NCBI GenBank assembly: GCA_951813625.1
Contig: CATOTS010000001.1
Location: forward strand, 124,001 to 188,000
DNA length: 64,000 bases
From: an uncultured Caldilineaceae bacterium
GTDB lineage: Bacteria > Chloroflexota > Anaerolineae > Caldilineales > Caldilineaceae
Direction: 5' to 3'
The notes beneath the pieces were generated by a model. The model had not been told where the DNA came from, did not search any database, and was given only the letters and a program-made list of their open reading frames with translations. The position numbers and the translations under genes are program-made. Positions 45,087 through 54,581 of this stretch are shown here, in pieces; positions within the stretch are counted from its first letter, which is position 1, and the number at the start of each line of letters is the position of its first letter.

Positions 45087-46027
45087 CAGGCCAGCAGTCA
45101 CGCGCCTATTCTTTGCCGAGAGCAGGTCTGCAGCGAGAGGGGCTGGCCGATGCGCGCGCTGCGCTTGCTGCGTACGAACAGGCGATCCGTTTGCGGCCGG
45201 ACTATGCGGAGGCGTATAGCAACCGGGGGAATGTGATGTGCAACCTTGGGCAGTACGAGGCCGCGATCGCCGATTACGACGAGGCAACCCGACTGAGGCC
45301 GGATTACGCTGAGGCCTACAGCAATCGCGGCAATGCGAAGGCGGCGTTTGGCCTGAGCCGGGAGGCGATCGAGGACTTTGGCCTGGCGATTCAGGCGCGA
45401 CCGGACTACGGGGTGGCGTACTTCAACCGGGGTCTGGTCAAGTCGGGGCTGGGTGCGTACGAGGAGGCCGCGGCCGATTTCAGCGAGGCAGTTCGCCTGA
45501 TGCCGGAATTTGCGAGCGCGTACTATGAACAAGGCATTGCGAAGGCGGGGCTCGGACTGCAGCAGGAGGCCGTGGACGAGTTCAGCTGGGCGATCCGTTT
45601 GGACCCGCGCTATGTGGAGGCGTACAACAGCCGCGGGGTTGCTCAGGTTGGGCTGGGGCGCTTCGAGGCGGCGGTCGCAGATTTCGATCATGCGATCCGG
45701 CTGCGGCCGGAATATGTCGAAGCCTATAACAACCGGGGCCTGGCGAAGGCGAAGCTGGGGCGGCATGGGGCAGCGTTGGCCGACTATGACCAGGCGATCG
45801 GCCTGGAGCCGGAGCGGGTCGAGCCATTTTATAACCGGGGCGCGGCGAAGGAGCGGCAGGGAGACTACGAAGGGGCGATTGCTGACTACGATCAGGCGAT
45901 TTTGCTGCAGCCAGATGATGTAGAGGCGTACAGGAACCGTGCGGTGGCGAAGGCGGCACTGGGGCGGACTGCGGAAGCGCGAGGGGACTTTACGGCGGCG
46001 CTGGAACTGGTTGCCAGGGGGGGCTGA
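45083..46027 (+). CDS. Tetratricopeptide repeat protein (about eight TPRs)
   Basis: The 314 residues are almost wholly regular 34-residue TPRs with the Asn-containing variant AY.NRG....G....A..DYD.AI.L.P. Examples are YAEAYSNRGNVMCNLGQYEA, AYFNRGLVKSGLGAYEEAAA and AYNNRGLAKAKLGRHGAALA. The corresponding DNA is a 102-base tandem repeat with high self-similarity. No signal peptide. It is probably a protein-binding scaffold. It is coupled to the membrane coiled-coil gene by an ATGA overlap and followed by a second TPR gene 3 bases later. Confidence 0.85.
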   Translation: MTGQQSRAYSLPRAGLQREGLADARAALAAYEQAIRLRPDYAEAYSNRGNVMCNLGQYEAAIADYDEATRLRPDYAEAYSNRGNAKAAFGLSREAIEDFGLAIQARPDYGVAYFNRGLVKSGLGAYEEAAADFSEAVRLMPEFASAYYEQGIAKAGLGLQQEAVDEFSWAIRLDPRYVEAYNSRGVAQVGLGRFEAAVADFDHAIRLRPEYVEAYNNRGLAKAKLGRHGAALADYDQAIGLEPERVEPFYNRGAAKERQGDYEGAIADYDQAILLQPDDVEAYRNRAVAKAALGRTAEARGDFTAALELVARGG

Positions 46028-46030
46028 CAG

Positions 46031-47173
46031 GTGCAGAACTTCATAGGGGCAGTCCGGCGAGCAATGGCATCACTGGCGGGCTTTGGTCGGAGCACGGAGC
46101 GGCAAACCGCTGGAGAAAGGGAAGGTACAGGGCCTGCTCTACGGTACGGGAACGCTGCGACGGAAAGCGTCGGATTCAGCGAGACTGCCAAGACTGAGAA
46201 TCCGCACGAAGTGAAGGGACTGGAAAAGTACGCGCTCGGCGAGTACGAGGAGGCGGTTATTGAATTCGACAGGGCAATCGAACTGGAACCTGAGAACGCC
46301 GATGCGTATGTGATGCGGGCGATCATGAAGGACAACCTCGGCCGTTTCGGGGATGCGATGGCGGACTTCGGCCGTGCACTCAACATCGAACCGGACAACG
46401 GAGAAATCTATGTCAATCGCGGGGTAACGAGACACAGGTTTGGGGAGACCGAGTCAGCGCTGCCTGATCTGGACCAGGCGGTGCGCTTGCAGCCGGATTC
46501 GGCGTCGGCCTACTACAATCGAGGCGTAATGAGGGCAAGTCTCGGCCAGGAGGAAGGGGCTTTGGTCGACTATGACCAAGCTGTGCGGTTGAAACCGGAT
46601 TACGGGGAGGCAATCTTCAATCGAGGCAAGATTCGGGGTGTGCGGGGCGATGTTAAGGGCGCGATTTCTGACTTCGATCGGGCGATTGCGCAACGCCCTG
46701 ACGACGCCGACATTCTGGTCGAACGGGGCCTGACCAGGGCCGAAAACGGTCAACTCGAAGCGGCGATAGCAGACTTTAACAGCGTCCTTCAGATTCAGCC
46801 TTCTCGCGCTGACGCCTATTACATGCGGGGGATATTCAAGAGGGACCTTGGCCGCCACGGGGAGGCGGCTGTTGACTTCGACCAGGCAGTTCAACTGCAG
46901 CCGGACAATGCGGAGATATACCTGGAGCGCGGCCGGACAAGACTGGAGCGGGATGAGTGGAAGGATTCGATCGAGGATTTCGGCGAGGCCATCCGACTGC
47001 AAGAGGAGAACATCGGGGCCTATTATATGAGGGCCCTGGCCAGGACAAGGCTGGGATTTGTGGACGAGGCGATCGGGGATCTCGAAGAAGCGCAGCGTCT
47101 TGCGCGGGAGATGGGCAACGATGACCTGGTGGGCCGATACGAGAGGATCCTGGAGGAGCTGAGGGAGGCTTGA
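46031..47173 (+). CDS. Tetratricopeptide repeat protein (about eight TPRs) with N-terminal linker
   Basis: The start is GTG 46031, 3 bases after the previous stop, with a G-rich ribosome site inside that gene. The first 60 residues are a basic/polar linker without a membrane helix. Residues about 62-370 are TPRs: YALGEYEEAVIEFDRAIELE, AYYNRGVMRASLGQEEGALV and RGRTRLERDEWKDSIEDFGE. It differs from the upstream TPR protein in many positions, so it is an old paralogue and not a recent copy. It completes a three-gene set with the membrane coiled-coil protein. Confidence 0.85.
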   Translation: MQNFIGAVRRAMASLAGFGRSTERQTAGEREGTGPALRYGNAATESVGFSETAKTENPHEVKGLEKYALGEYEEAVIEFDRAIELEPENADAYVMRAIMKDNLGRFGDAMADFGRALNIEPDNGEIYVNRGVTRHRFGETESALPDLDQAVRLQPDSASAYYNRGVMRASLGQEEGALVDYDQAVRLKPDYGEAIFNRGKIRGVRGDVKGAISDFDRAIAQRPDDADILVERGLTRAENGQLEAAIADFNSVLQIQPSRADAYYMRGIFKRDLGRHGEAAVDFDQAVQLQPDNAEIYLERGRTRLERDEWKDSIEDFGEAIRLQEENIGAYYMRALARTRLGFVDEAIGDLEEAQRLAREMGNDDLVGRYERILEELREA

Positions 47174-47237
47174 GCAGGCGAGGAGGATCAAGAGCGGGGT
47201 TCGGCCTTGAGAGGGGGTCCACGGGCGAAAGGAAGGG

Positions 47238-47324
47238 GTGACCGGTGTGAGCTGTTCGGTGAAGGCCGGTGACTGGGCGTTGGCCGCCGAAATTGAAGAG
47301 TTGATCCAAGAACTGAAGGAGTAA
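47238..47324 (+). CDS. Possible micro-protein, 28 residues
   Basis: GTG 47238 opens a frame ending at TAA 47322-47324 (or GTG 47247, 25 residues). AAAGGAAGG lies just upstream. The peptide ends in a helix, ALAAEIEELIQELKE, which would suit a coiled-coil partner of the TPR proteins. Length alone gives little support. Confidence 0.2.
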   Translation: MTGVSCSVKAGDWALAAEIEELIQELKE

Positions 47325-47415
47325 CAGCGGACGCGCCTGCCCAGGGAGGGGAGTCAGGCTACTTGCGAAGTGCGGCACTTGCCAACCGTGGATATTGTGG
47401 GGCCAGCAAGGCCGC

Positions 47416-47739
47416 TCAGAAGATGCCCAGTTCGTCTTTGGCGTCCTCCGACATCATGTCGGGACTCCAGAAGGGCGTCCAGACGAGGTGGACGTTGACC
47501 TCGCTGACGTTGGGGAAGGCGTTGTGTGCGGTGCGCTGGACGTCGCTAATGATCTGGGGGCCGACGGGGCAGCCGGGGCTGGTCAAGGTCATGGTGACGT
47601 CGATGTTGTTTTCTTCGGTTACCTCGATGTCGTAGACAAGGCCGAGGTCGACGATATTCATCATCAGTTCGGGGTCTTTGACGTGGGTCCTGATCTCGGA
47701 CCGGACTTCGTCGGGCGTCGGGACTGTATTTTCGCTCAT
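47416..47739 (-). CDS. sufT: SufT-like Fe-S assembly factor (DUF59/MIP18 family)
   Basis: This 107-residue protein matches the MIP18/DUF59 fold that helps Fe-S cluster maturation. ELMMNIVDLGLVYDIEV and the conserved loop TLTSPGCPVGPQI with its single Cys are present. The C-terminus NVHLVWTPFWSPDMMSEDAK is typical. It is the last gene of the SUF operon, 13 bases after the Rieske gene, supporting the sufT label. Confidence 0.9.
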   Translation of the reverse strand: MSENTVPTPDEVRSEIRTHVKDPELMMNIVDLGLVYDIEVTEENNIDVTMTLTSPGCPVGPQIISDVQRTAHNAFPNVSEVNVHLVWTPFWSPDMMSEDAKDELGIF

Positions 47740-47752
47740 CGTTTGTTTCTCC

Positions 47753-48070
47753 TCAGAAGGGTTGTTCCACGAATAGTTGGCCGTCCTCGACGAGAACTTC
47801 GTAGGCGGGGGTCGGCTCGAAGGCGGGCATGCTTAGGGCCTCGCCGGTACGGATGTCGAAGCGGGCGCCATGGCGGGGGCATTCGACCTGGCATCCATCC
47901 AGGACTTCGCCCTCCACGAGCGGGCCGCCGTCGTGCGTGCAGAGGTCCTCGATGGCGTAGTAGCTGCCCTCCAGGTTGAAGACTGCGATACGAACGCCGT
48001 CGAGCTCGACCAGTAGGCGGTCTCCGGCGGGAATATCTTCAGCTGCGGCCACTCTCACATATCCATCCAT
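47753..48070 (-). CDS. Rieske-type [2Fe-2S] ferredoxin
   Basis: This 105-residue small Rieske protein binds a 2Fe-2S cluster through Cys-x-His (LCTHDGGPLVEGEV) and Cys-x2-His (VECPRHGARFDI). It is of the soluble NirD/bacterial-ferredoxin type without a membrane anchor. Within the SUF operon it could be an electron donor for cluster assembly or a client used as carrier; both are inferences. The start ATG is at 48068-48070. Confidence 0.92.
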   Translation of the reverse strand: MDGYVRVAAAEDIPAGDRLLVELDGVRIAVFNLEGSYYAIEDLCTHDGGPLVEGEVLDGCQVECPRHGARFDIRTGEALSMPAFEPTPAYEVLVEDGQLFVEQPF

Positions 48071-48130
48071 CTTTGTTCGCCTTTGCGGGTATTCTCGGGC
48101 ATTTCTCTCAAAAGGCCAAGCGTTAAACTG

Positions 48131-48188
48131 CGTGGTCAGCGGTCAGTGGCCAGTGGCCAGAAGCTGCAGTGGCCGGTTGCCAGTAACC
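48131..48188. repeat. CAGTGGCC-type short repeats between Rieske and sufU genes
   Basis: The segment repeats GGTCAG, CAGTGGCC and GGTTGCCAGTAACC words several times. It is a simple GC-rich intergenic repeat of the GGTCAGTGG type, with no coding content. Confidence 0.6.
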
Positions 48189-48228
48189 GCAAGGGGGAAA
48201 CCGGTCGGTATGGCCGAGAGTTCACTCC

Positions 48229-48606
48229 TCAGTCGGGCCAGTCGGTCAGGCCGTAGAGGCCGGCTTTGAGCGCTTTGAGGGGGAGGAGAGCGCATTTGAG
48301 CCGCACTGGGCCGATCTCGATGCCGAGGAGGTCGAGCACATCCTCCTTGCCCCACTGCTTGAGTTCGGCTACGGGCATGCCGACGATTTCCTCCATGATC
48401 ATGGATGCGCTGGCCTGGCTGATGGCGCATCCGCGGCCGTCGAAGGCGGCGTCCACGACCATGTCGTCCGCGATTCTAAGCTGAATCGTGACTTCGTCGC
48501 CGCAGAAGGGGTTGGCGTCGTGGTAGTGGACGTCGGCGTCCTCCAAGCTGCCCTTGCGGCGCGGGTGGTTGTAGTGGTCGATAATCGCTTCGCGGAACGG
48601 GTCCAT
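48229..48606 (-). CDS. sufU: SufU iron-sulfur cluster assembly protein
   Basis: SufU is the zinc-containing sulfur-acceptor of Gram-positive-type SUF systems. The three Cys and Asp are intact: NPFCGDEVT (C35, D37), DGRGCAISQAS (C60) and RLKCALLP (C105). The SufU-specific insert between the second and third Cys is present (VLDLLGIEIGPVRLK). At 125 residues it is slightly short of the usual 140-150. In known systems SufU takes sulfur from SufS; here no SufS gene is next to it. Confidence 0.93.
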   Translation of the reverse strand: MDPFREAIIDHYNHPRRKGSLEDADVHYHDANPFCGDEVTIQLRIADDMVVDAAFDGRGCAISQASASMIMEEIVGMPVAELKQWGKEDVLDLLGIEIGPVRLKCALLPLKALKAGLYGLTDWPD

Positions 48607-48726
48607 GGACGTGCGTGTTTAGCCTATGCGAAAGGCAAAGGGCATGGTTCTCCCCTTGCCTTTCGCTCACTTGCAGTTTCGTACTCCCTGCGCTGTCGGG
48701 CAGCGTTCTTCACTCTCTTTTGGCGG

Positions 48727-49578
48727 TTACCTTTCGATGGGCAGACCGACGGCGTTGCCCCATTCGGTCCAGGAACCGTCGTAGTTGCGGACGTTGCCGT
48801 AGCCGAGCAGGTAGGTGAGGACGAACCAGGAATGACTGCTGCGTTCGCCGATGCGGCAGTAGGCGACGATGTTGTCGCTGCCGCTGAGGCCCTGCTCGTC
48901 CTCGTAGATGGCGCGCAGCTCGTCGGCGGTCTTGAAGGTGCCGTCGTCGTTGGCTGCGCGGGCCCAGGGGACGTTGCGTGCGCCGGCGATATGGCCGCCG
49001 CGCAGCGACCCTTCCTGGGGGTAGTCGGCCATGTGGAGGAGCTCGCCACTGAACTCGGCCGGGCTGCGGACGTCTACCAGCGGCAGGCCGGCTTGCTGGT
49101 GGTCCAGGACCTCATCGCGCAGGGAGCGGATGGCGGCGTCGTTGCGGGCGGGCGCGCTGTAGGAGGCGGCGGGATAGGAGGAGGCGTCGGTGGTCAAATC
49201 CCTGCCCTCGTCGGTCCACTTCTGGCGGCCGCCGTCCATCACCTTGGCGTTGGTGTGGCCGAAGAGCTGGAAGACCCAGAAGGCGTAGGTGGCCCACCAG
49301 TTGCTCTTGTCGCCGTAGAAGACGACGGTTGTGTCGTTGGAGATGCCGAGCCGCTCCATCAGGCCCTGGAACTGCTGCTGGCCGACATAGTCGCGCACGA
49401 TTGCGTCGTTGAGGTCTTCCTGCCAGTCGATCTTCTGCGCGCCGGGGATGTGGCCCGTATCGTAGAGGAGGACATCCTCATTCGACTCGAGGAGACGGAC
49501 ATTGTCGTCGTTCAGATGTGCGGCGACCCAGTCGGTGCTGACCAGGACGTCAGGGTTGGCATATCCTTTATCGGCCAT
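48727..49578 (-). CDS. Two-domain sulfurtransferase (thiosulfate/3-mercaptopyruvate sulfurtransferase)
   Basis: The 283 residues form two rhodanese domains. The first is the inactive fold (position of the Cys loop is FYGDKSNWW). The second has the active loop [11 protein letters not shown] with Cys241, of the thiosulfate sulfurtransferase type (CRxGxR). It transfers sulfane sulfur to an acceptor thiol. It lies between sufD and sufU, the slot where the cysteine desulfurase SufS is expected, so it may supply persulfide to SufU or SufB. A gap of 28 bases separates it from sufD. Confidence 0.93.
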   Translation of the reverse strand: MADKGYANPDVLVSTDWVAAHLNDDNVRLLESNEDVLLYDTGHIPGAQKIDWQEDLNDAIVRDYVGQQQFQGLMERLGISNDTTVVFYGDKSNWWATYAFWVFQLFGHTNAKVMDGGRQKWTDEGRDLTTDASSYPAASYSAPARNDAAIRSLRDEVLDHQQAGLPLVDVRSPAEFSGELLHMADYPQEGSLRGGHIAGARNVPWARAANDDGTFKTADELRAIYEDEQGLSGSDNIVAYCRIGERSSHSWFVLTYLLGYGNVRNYDGSWTEWGNAVGLPIER

Positions 49579-49606
49579 TTGATTCCTCCGTAGTTCGTGT
49601 ATGGGA

Positions 49607-50944
49607 TTACCTGCTGATTTTGCGACTGATAACTCTTTCCAGTTTGTGCACGACGCTTTCGACGGGAACGCGGTCGAGCACGCCCTGGAGGAAGCCCTGC
49701 ACGATCATGCGCTCGGCCTGTGACCGGCTGAGGCCGCGGGCCATGAGGTAGAAGACGTATTCATCCTCGACCTGGGCGGCGGTGGCTGCGTGCGTACAGC
49801 GCACGTCATCGGCCTCGATTTCGAGGCCGGGGATGCTGTCTGCGCGTGCGGTGCCGTCGAGGATCAGGTTGCCGTTGCGCTGGAAGGCGTCGGTCTTTTG
49901 TGCGCCGGGCAGAACTTTAATGATTCCCATGTAGACGCTGCGGGCGCGATGTTTGAGCGCGCCGTTGAAGAGCAGGTCGCTAAAACAGTTTGGCACACGG
50001 TGCAGCTGCAGGGTCTCGTGGTCGATATGCTGGCGGCGGGTTGGGAAGTAGAGTCCCAGCAGTTCGCCGTGCGCGCCCTCGCCCTGCATGTCCAGGTCGA
50101 GGAAGGCCTTGGTGAGGCGGCTGCCCCAACTGCACTGGATCCAGCGCAGGTCGGTGTCTTTTCCCAAGACGGCGCGGGCGGTAATGAAGTTCCAGGCGGT
50201 GTGTTTGAAGTCCTGGAGGTTCATGTAGCGGACCTGGGCGTTGTCGCGCAGGACCAGCTCGACAACGCCGGCCTGGAATGCGTTTTCGGCGCCGTGCATG
50301 TCGTCAAGGACGGTGACTTCGGCGCCTTCCTCGGCGACCAGGAGGGTGTGGTGGTAGCCGCCGACGCCTTCGCCCTGATTGAGAATCGACTGCAGGAGCA
50401 GCGAGACCTTGGTGTTGCGGGGCACGTAGATGAAGGAGCCGGTGTCCCAGAGGGCGGCGTGCAAGGCGGCGAATTTGTTGGCGTCGGGTTTGACTGCTTC
50501 GGTCATGAAATAGCGGCGGACCAGGGACGGATAGCGCTGAACGGCGGTCTGCAGGTCGGTGAAGATGACGCCCTGCGCGCCGAGGTCTTCGTTTTCTTGG
50601 GCGAATAGGAGGCCGCCCTCGCCGTAGATAAGGCTGGCGGACGACTCCAGCTCGTCCAATTCTTCGAGCAGGAACGGGTCGAGCTGACTGCGCTCGACTG
50701 CGCCGCCATTGACGGCGAAGGGGGTGAAGTTCTCCAGCTTGAATCCGGTCAGGCGGGTTCGCCGCCAGGCTTCGTCGGTGGGCTTGGGCCAGGGCAGGCT
50801 TTCATAAATCCGCCAAGCGTTGAGGCGGAAGTCGAGCATCCACTCCGGTTCGTTCTTTATTGCAGAGGCGTGCCGAACGGTTTCTTGGGAAAAGCCGACG
50901 GTTGCCTCGATGGTTTCGATGGGTTCTTCGATAAGCAGAGTCAC
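49607..50944 (-). CDS. sufD: Fe-S cluster assembly protein SufD
   Basis: This 445-residue right-handed beta-helix protein of the SufBD family partners SufB in the SufBC2D scaffold. Landmarks are [37 protein letters not shown] strands, the long beta-helix, [20 protein letters not shown] (His for cluster transfer) and [20 protein letters not shown]. The start is GTG at 50942-50944, with CGGAG upstream. It follows sufB by 121 bases. Confidence 0.95.
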   Translation of the reverse strand: MTLLIEEPIETIEATVGFSQETVRHASAIKNEPEWMLDFRLNAWRIYESLPWPKPTDEAWRRTRLTGFKLENFTPFAVNGGAVERSQLDPFLLEELDELESSASLIYGEGGLLFAQENEDLGAQGVIFTDLQTAVQRYPSLVRRYFMTEAVKPDANKFAALHAALWDTGSFIYVPRNTKVSLLLQSILNQGEGVGGYHHTLLVAEEGAEVTVLDDMHGAENAFQAGVVELVLRDNAQVRYMNLQDFKHTAWNFITARAVLGKDTDLRWIQCSWGSRLTKAFLDLDMQGEGAHGELLGLYFPTRRQHIDHETLQLHRVPNCFSDLLFNGALKHRARSVYMGIIKVLPGAQKTDAFQRNGNLILDGTARADSIPGLEIEADDVRCTHAATAAQVEDEYVFYLMARGLSRSQAERMIVQGFLQGVLDRVPVESVVHKLERVISRKISR

Positions 50945-51065
50945 GTTCGATTGCTCCGTACAGAAAGTCGGGAGATTGGCTGCGGACCGATTTCAATTGG
51001 ACTGCGGGCGCACAAAACGCACATTTTGGCGTCCGTTTGGCATATTTTCGGTAGGGTCCGGCGAG

Positions 51066-52481
51066 CTAACCGATGCTGCCCTCCATTTGCAGCTGGATCA
51101 GGCGGTTCATTTCGACGGCGTATTCCATGGGCAGCTCCTTGACGAGGGGTTCGATGAAGCCGCCGACGATCATGGCGGCGGCCTCGTCCTCATCGATGCC
51201 GCGGCTCATCAGATAGAAGAGCTGCTCTTCGCCGATCTTGCTGACCGAGGCTTCGTGGCCGACGCTGACGTCGTCTTCGTCGATCTCGATGTAGGGATAG
51301 GTGTCGGAGCGGCTGTCGGGATCGAGCAAGAGCGCGTCGCAGACGACGCTGCTGCGGCTGTGGTGTGCGCCCTTCGCCACCTTGAGGAGGCCGCGGTAGC
51401 TGGCGCGGCCGCCGTTCTTGCTGATCGACTTGGAGACGATCTTGGAGCTGGTGTTGGGGGAGGCGTGGACGACTTTGCCGCCGGCGTCCTGGTGCTGGCC
51501 GTTGCCGGCGAAGGCGATCGATAGAATCTCGCCGTGGGCGTTGGGGCCCATCATGTAGACGGCGGGATATTTCATGGTTATCTTGCTGCCAAGGTTGCCG
51601 TCGATCCATTCCATGGTGGCGTCCTCGTAGGCGAGGGCGCGCTTGGTCACCAGGTTGTAGACGTCGGTGCTCCAGTTTTGGATTGTGGTATAGCGGCAGC
51701 GTCCGCCCTTTTTGACGATGATTTCGACGACGGCGCTGTGGAGGCTGTCGCTGGAGTAGACGGGCGCGGTGCAGCCTTCGACGTAGTGTACGCTGGCGCC
51801 CTCTTCGACGATGATCAGGGTGCGCTCGAACTGGCCCATATTTTCGGCGTTGATGCGGAAGTAGGCCTGGAGGGGAATGTCGACGTGCACACCGGCCGGC
51901 ACGTAGACGAAGCTGCCGCCGCTCCAGACGGCGCTGTTCAGGGCGGCGAACTTGTTGTCTGCGGCCGGGATGACGGTGGCGAAGTATTCCTTGACTATGT
52001 CTTCGTGTTCGCGCAGGCCGCTGTCCATGTCGAGGAAGACGACGCCCATCTTTTCCCACTCGTCCTTGAGGCTGTGGTAGACGACTTCGGACTCGTATTG
52101 GGCGCCGACGCCGGCGAGAAACTTGCGTTCGGCTTCGGGGATACCGAGCCGGTCGAAGGTGCGCTTGATGTCCTCGGGGACGTCTTCCCAGCTTTTGCCC
52201 TGCTTTTCGGCGGGGCGGAGGTAGTAGAAGATGTCGTCGAAGTCGATGGTGCTGAGGTCGGCGCCCCAGGTTGGCATCGGCTTGGCGAAGAAGATCTCGA
52301 GCGCGTCATGGCGGAACCGGCGCATCCACTCGGGTTCGTTCTTGATTTCGGAGATTTGGTCGACGACCTGGTGGGTCAGACCTTTCTCTGACTTGAATAC
52401 GGCGTTCTCCTGATCGTGGAAACCGTACTGATATTCCTCATTTACACCTTCGAGATGTTGTAGGTCAGACTGTCCTGCCAT
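51066..52481 (-). CDS. sufB: Fe-S cluster assembly protein SufB
   Basis: SufB is the scaffold on which the cluster is built. The start is ATG 52479-52481 ([20 protein letters not shown]), with AAGGAGG 5 bases upstream; the frame extends further without a ribosome site. The 471 residues include [39 protein letters not shown] (with the conserved Cys), [20 protein letters not shown] and the C-terminal [20 protein letters not shown]. Length is typical. sufC lies 133 bases upstream. Confidence 0.97.
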   Translation of the reverse strand: MAGQSDLQHLEGVNEEYQYGFHDQENAVFKSEKGLTHQVVDQISEIKNEPEWMRRFRHDALEIFFAKPMPTWGADLSTIDFDDIFYYLRPAEKQGKSWEDVPEDIKRTFDRLGIPEAERKFLAGVGAQYESEVVYHSLKDEWEKMGVVFLDMDSGLREHEDIVKEYFATVIPAADNKFAALNSAVWSGGSFVYVPAGVHVDIPLQAYFRINAENMGQFERTLIIVEEGASVHYVEGCTAPVYSSDSLHSAVVEIIVKKGGRCRYTTIQNWSTDVYNLVTKRALAYEDATMEWIDGNLGSKITMKYPAVYMMGPNAHGEILSIAFAGNGQHQDAGGKVVHASPNTSSKIVSKSISKNGGRASYRGLLKVAKGAHHSRSSVVCDALLLDPDSRSDTYPYIEIDEDDVSVGHEASVSKIGEEQLFYLMSRGIDEDEAAAMIVGGFIEPLVKELPMEYAVEMNRLIQLQMEGSIG

Positions 52482-52614
52482 TTTAAACCTCCTTGACGAG
52501 GTATGGAGCGGCTGTTTGCAATAGGCTTGACGCAACCGATTTTGCGCCTTGCGGGTGCTGCGAACTCAATCAGGCCGCCAGCAGAGTACGAGCTTGCTCC
52601 CCGGCCAACGGGGA

Positions 52615-53424
52615 TCAGGCGGCGGCGGTTCTGGTCACAACCTCCTCTTCCACCCACTTGTAACCCTTTTCCTCGAGCATGTGCGCGAGTTCGGGGCCAC
52701 CTGTTTTTACAATACGTCCACCGAAGAAGATGCTGACAAAGTCGGGCTTGACGAAGTTGAGGATACGTTGATAGTGGGTAATGAGCAGGAAACCGCGGTC
52801 CTCTGTCGCCAGTTTGTTGATGCCATCCGAGACAACCTGGAGGGCGTCGATGTCGAGTCCTGAGTCGGATTCGTCAAGAATGGCGAATTTCGGCTCCAGC
52901 ATCGCCATTTGCAGCACTTCGGTGCGTTTCTTTTCGCCGCCGGAAAAGCCTTCGTTGAGGTAGCGGCGGGCGAAGCTGGAATCGACGTTGTACTCCTTCA
53001 TCTTGGTGTTCAGCTCGCGGCGAAATTCGCGCATTGGCATCAGGTTGCTGCCGATGACGCCGTTGGCGTTGGTTTCGGCCTCTTTGCTGGTGTAGCCGCG
53101 CACGTTGGAGACGGCGGTGCGCAGGAAGTTGGCGACGCTGACACCGGGGATGGAGACGGGGTACTGGAAGGCGAGGAAGATACCGGCCCTGGCGCGTTCA
53201 TCGGCTTCCATGTCGAGGATGCTTTCGCCGTCGAGCAGGACGTCGCCCTTGGTCACATTGTAGTGCGGGTGGCCGGCGATGACGTAGGACAGGGTGGACT
53301 TTCCGGAGCCGTTGGGCCCCATCATGGCGTGAATTTCGCCGGGGCTCAGCGTCAGGTCGACACCTTTCAGAATCTCGGCATCTCCGACTGCAACGTGCAA
53401 ATCCTGTATTTCAAGCGTGCTCAT
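52615..53424 (-). CDS. sufC: SUF system ATPase SufC
   Basis: This 269-residue ABC-type soluble ATPase of the SufBC2D complex has Walker [11 protein letters not shown], signature [15 protein letters not shown], Walker [17 protein letters not shown] (with the SufC-specific DESDSGLD) and the switch His in [11 protein letters not shown]. The start ATG at 53422-53424 follows the sufR stop by 77 bases. A small inverted repeat (TCCCCG-GCCAA-CGGGGA, 52601-52617) at its 3' end could stabilise or attenuate the transcript before sufB. Confidence 0.97.
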   Translation of the reverse strand: MSTLEIQDLHVAVGDAEILKGVDLTLSPGEIHAMMGPNGSGKSTLSYVIAGHPHYNVTKGDVLLDGESILDMEADERARAGIFLAFQYPVSIPGVSVANFLRTAVSNVRGYTSKEAETNANGVIGSNLMPMREFRRELNTKMKEYNVDSSFARRYLNEGFSGGEKKRTEVLQMAMLEPKFAILDESDSGLDIDALQVVSDGINKLATEDRGFLLITHYQRILNFVKPDFVSIFFGGRIVKTGGPELAHMLEEKGYKWVEEEVVTRTAAA

Positions 53425-53501
53425 GTTTTTCCAGACTCCTCGTTAAGACGGCCAAATCAGGCCGGACGCGCTTCGCAATGCGAGCAGGGGCGGAGCGCAG
53501 T

Positions 53502-54161
53502 TCAGGGTTCAAGCTCGAGTTCCAAGCGGTGGCTCGGGGTGATGACAAATGTGCAGCTGCCATGCCCGTCCATAATGCAATCGTCGTGAGCAACATCCGT
53601 CCCCAGCACCTGCTCGATCATCTGTTGGTCCATTTCACAGATTTCGCGGTGGGCGAAGGCGAGTTCGTGATAGGGACAGTTGTACATTTTCAGGACAATG
53701 GTATCGTCGTCGACGGACGAGATATCGGTCAGTACGCCCTGGCGACCCATGGCTCCGGCCAACTCTTCGACTCTGTTCTGCAATCCGCCGGCAGTGACGG
53801 TTTCGGCGTAGCGATCGGCCAGCCGAGCGCCGACCCGCTTGAGGAGGGCGTCCATCTGCTCGGCGCCGACCATGCCGTACATCTCCTGGAGCATAGTCAA
53901 GGCGAGAAGGTCGCAACGGCAGGCAAACAGTTCGCGTGCGGCCTCGGTGGCGGCGTAGATATGACGCGGCCGGCCAACACCGGAGCGTTCTTCGCGCCGT
54001 TCCAGGTAGCCGCTTGCCTGGAGGGCGTTGAGATGCTGGCGCACGGCGGTGGTGGTCACGCCGAGCAGGACTTCCAGGTCCTTAATGGTGGCAGACGGAT
54101 TGCGCTGCAGATGTTCGAGAATCTGCCATGCCGGTGAGTTCTGATCAGGACTGATAGACAT
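53502..54161 (-). CDS. sufR: SufR-like Fe-S-sensing transcriptional regulator
   Basis: The start is ATG 54159-54161 (MSISPDQNSPAWQILEHLQR), giving 219 residues. The N-terminus is an ArsR-type winged helix (SATIKDLEVLLGVTTTAVRQ, with the wing RREERSGVGRPRHIY). The C-terminal sensor has four cysteines with the spacing C-x12-C-x19-C-x7-C (YNCPYHEL... EICEMD... DDCIMDGHGSCTF), suited to a cluster; in cyanobacterial SufR three Cys bind a 4Fe-4S cluster. It is first in the suf operon and most likely represses it when clusters are plentiful. Confidence 0.9.
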   Translation of the reverse strand: MSISPDQNSPAWQILEHLQRNPSATIKDLEVLLGVTTTAVRQHLNALQASGYLERREERSGVGRPRHIYAATEAARELFACRCDLLALTMLQEMYGMVGAEQMDALLKRVGARLADRYAETVTAGGLQNRVEELAGAMGRQGVLTDISSVDDDTIVLKMYNCPYHELAFAHREICEMDQQMIEQVLGTDVAHDDCIMDGHGSCTFVITPSHRLELELEP

Positions 54162-54241
54162 GTGATTGTTCTCTGAACTGAACGGTCGTTTCCGGTTTCG
54201 TGCGTTGTTTCCAGGCAAGCAAAACGTCGTAACTACAACCG

Positions 54242-54270
54242 AGCATAGCACCCAACTGACATTTTGTCAA
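54242..54270 (-). promoter_or_regulatory. Promoter of the suf operon
   Basis: On the minus strand TTGACA (54265-54270), a 17-base spacer and TATGCT (54242-54247), with TG before the -10. This is the strongest sigma-70-like promoter in the window. The -35 lies within the inverted repeat at 54262-54303. Confidence 0.75.
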
Positions 54271-54303
54271 TTTACACAGTTTATTATGCGCAAATTGACA
54301 AAA
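54262..54303. promoter_or_regulatory. Inverted-repeat operator, likely SufR-binding
   Basis: TTTTGTCAATTT (54262-54273) and its exact complement AAATTGACAAAA (54292-54303) are separated by 18 bases. The left arm covers the suf -35 box, so a dimer bound here would block RNA polymerase. Confidence 0.65.
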
Positions 54304-54443
54304 ATTTCGGCATACGGATGGTTTTATACCATTCGGGGGCGCAGGGCGTCAAAAACGCGCGTGCGGCGATCTGTCAAAGTTCACCCATGAAGCCTGGCCG
54401 GCGGCGGCGCCGATCTTTGCGGAGACGCGCAGCCTGCCCACTT

Positions 54444-54473
54444 TTGGTGGAATGTCCGATCTCCTCTTATAAT
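54444..54473 (+). promoter_or_regulatory. Predicted promoter of the yceD-rpmF-fabD operon
   Basis: TTGGTG (54444-54449), an 18-base spacer and a consensus TATAAT (54468-54473). It lies about 110 bases before the yceD GTG. The rest of the gap 54304-54581 shows nothing else. Confidence 0.5.
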
Positions 54474-54581
54474 CTTTGTTTGTGCGCTTGCCGTTCGACT
54501 TGAAGAGCGCTGCGCCCGGGACTGCGTGATGGCAGTTTGGGCGGGGCGTTCGAGCGGGAGGCAGGCAGGAGGAACGAGGCC

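Noticed and set aside
54295..54330. Plus-strand promoter from the right arm of the suf inverted repeat
   Set aside because: TTGACA at 54295 has no -10 within 15-19 bases; TATACC lies 24 bases away.
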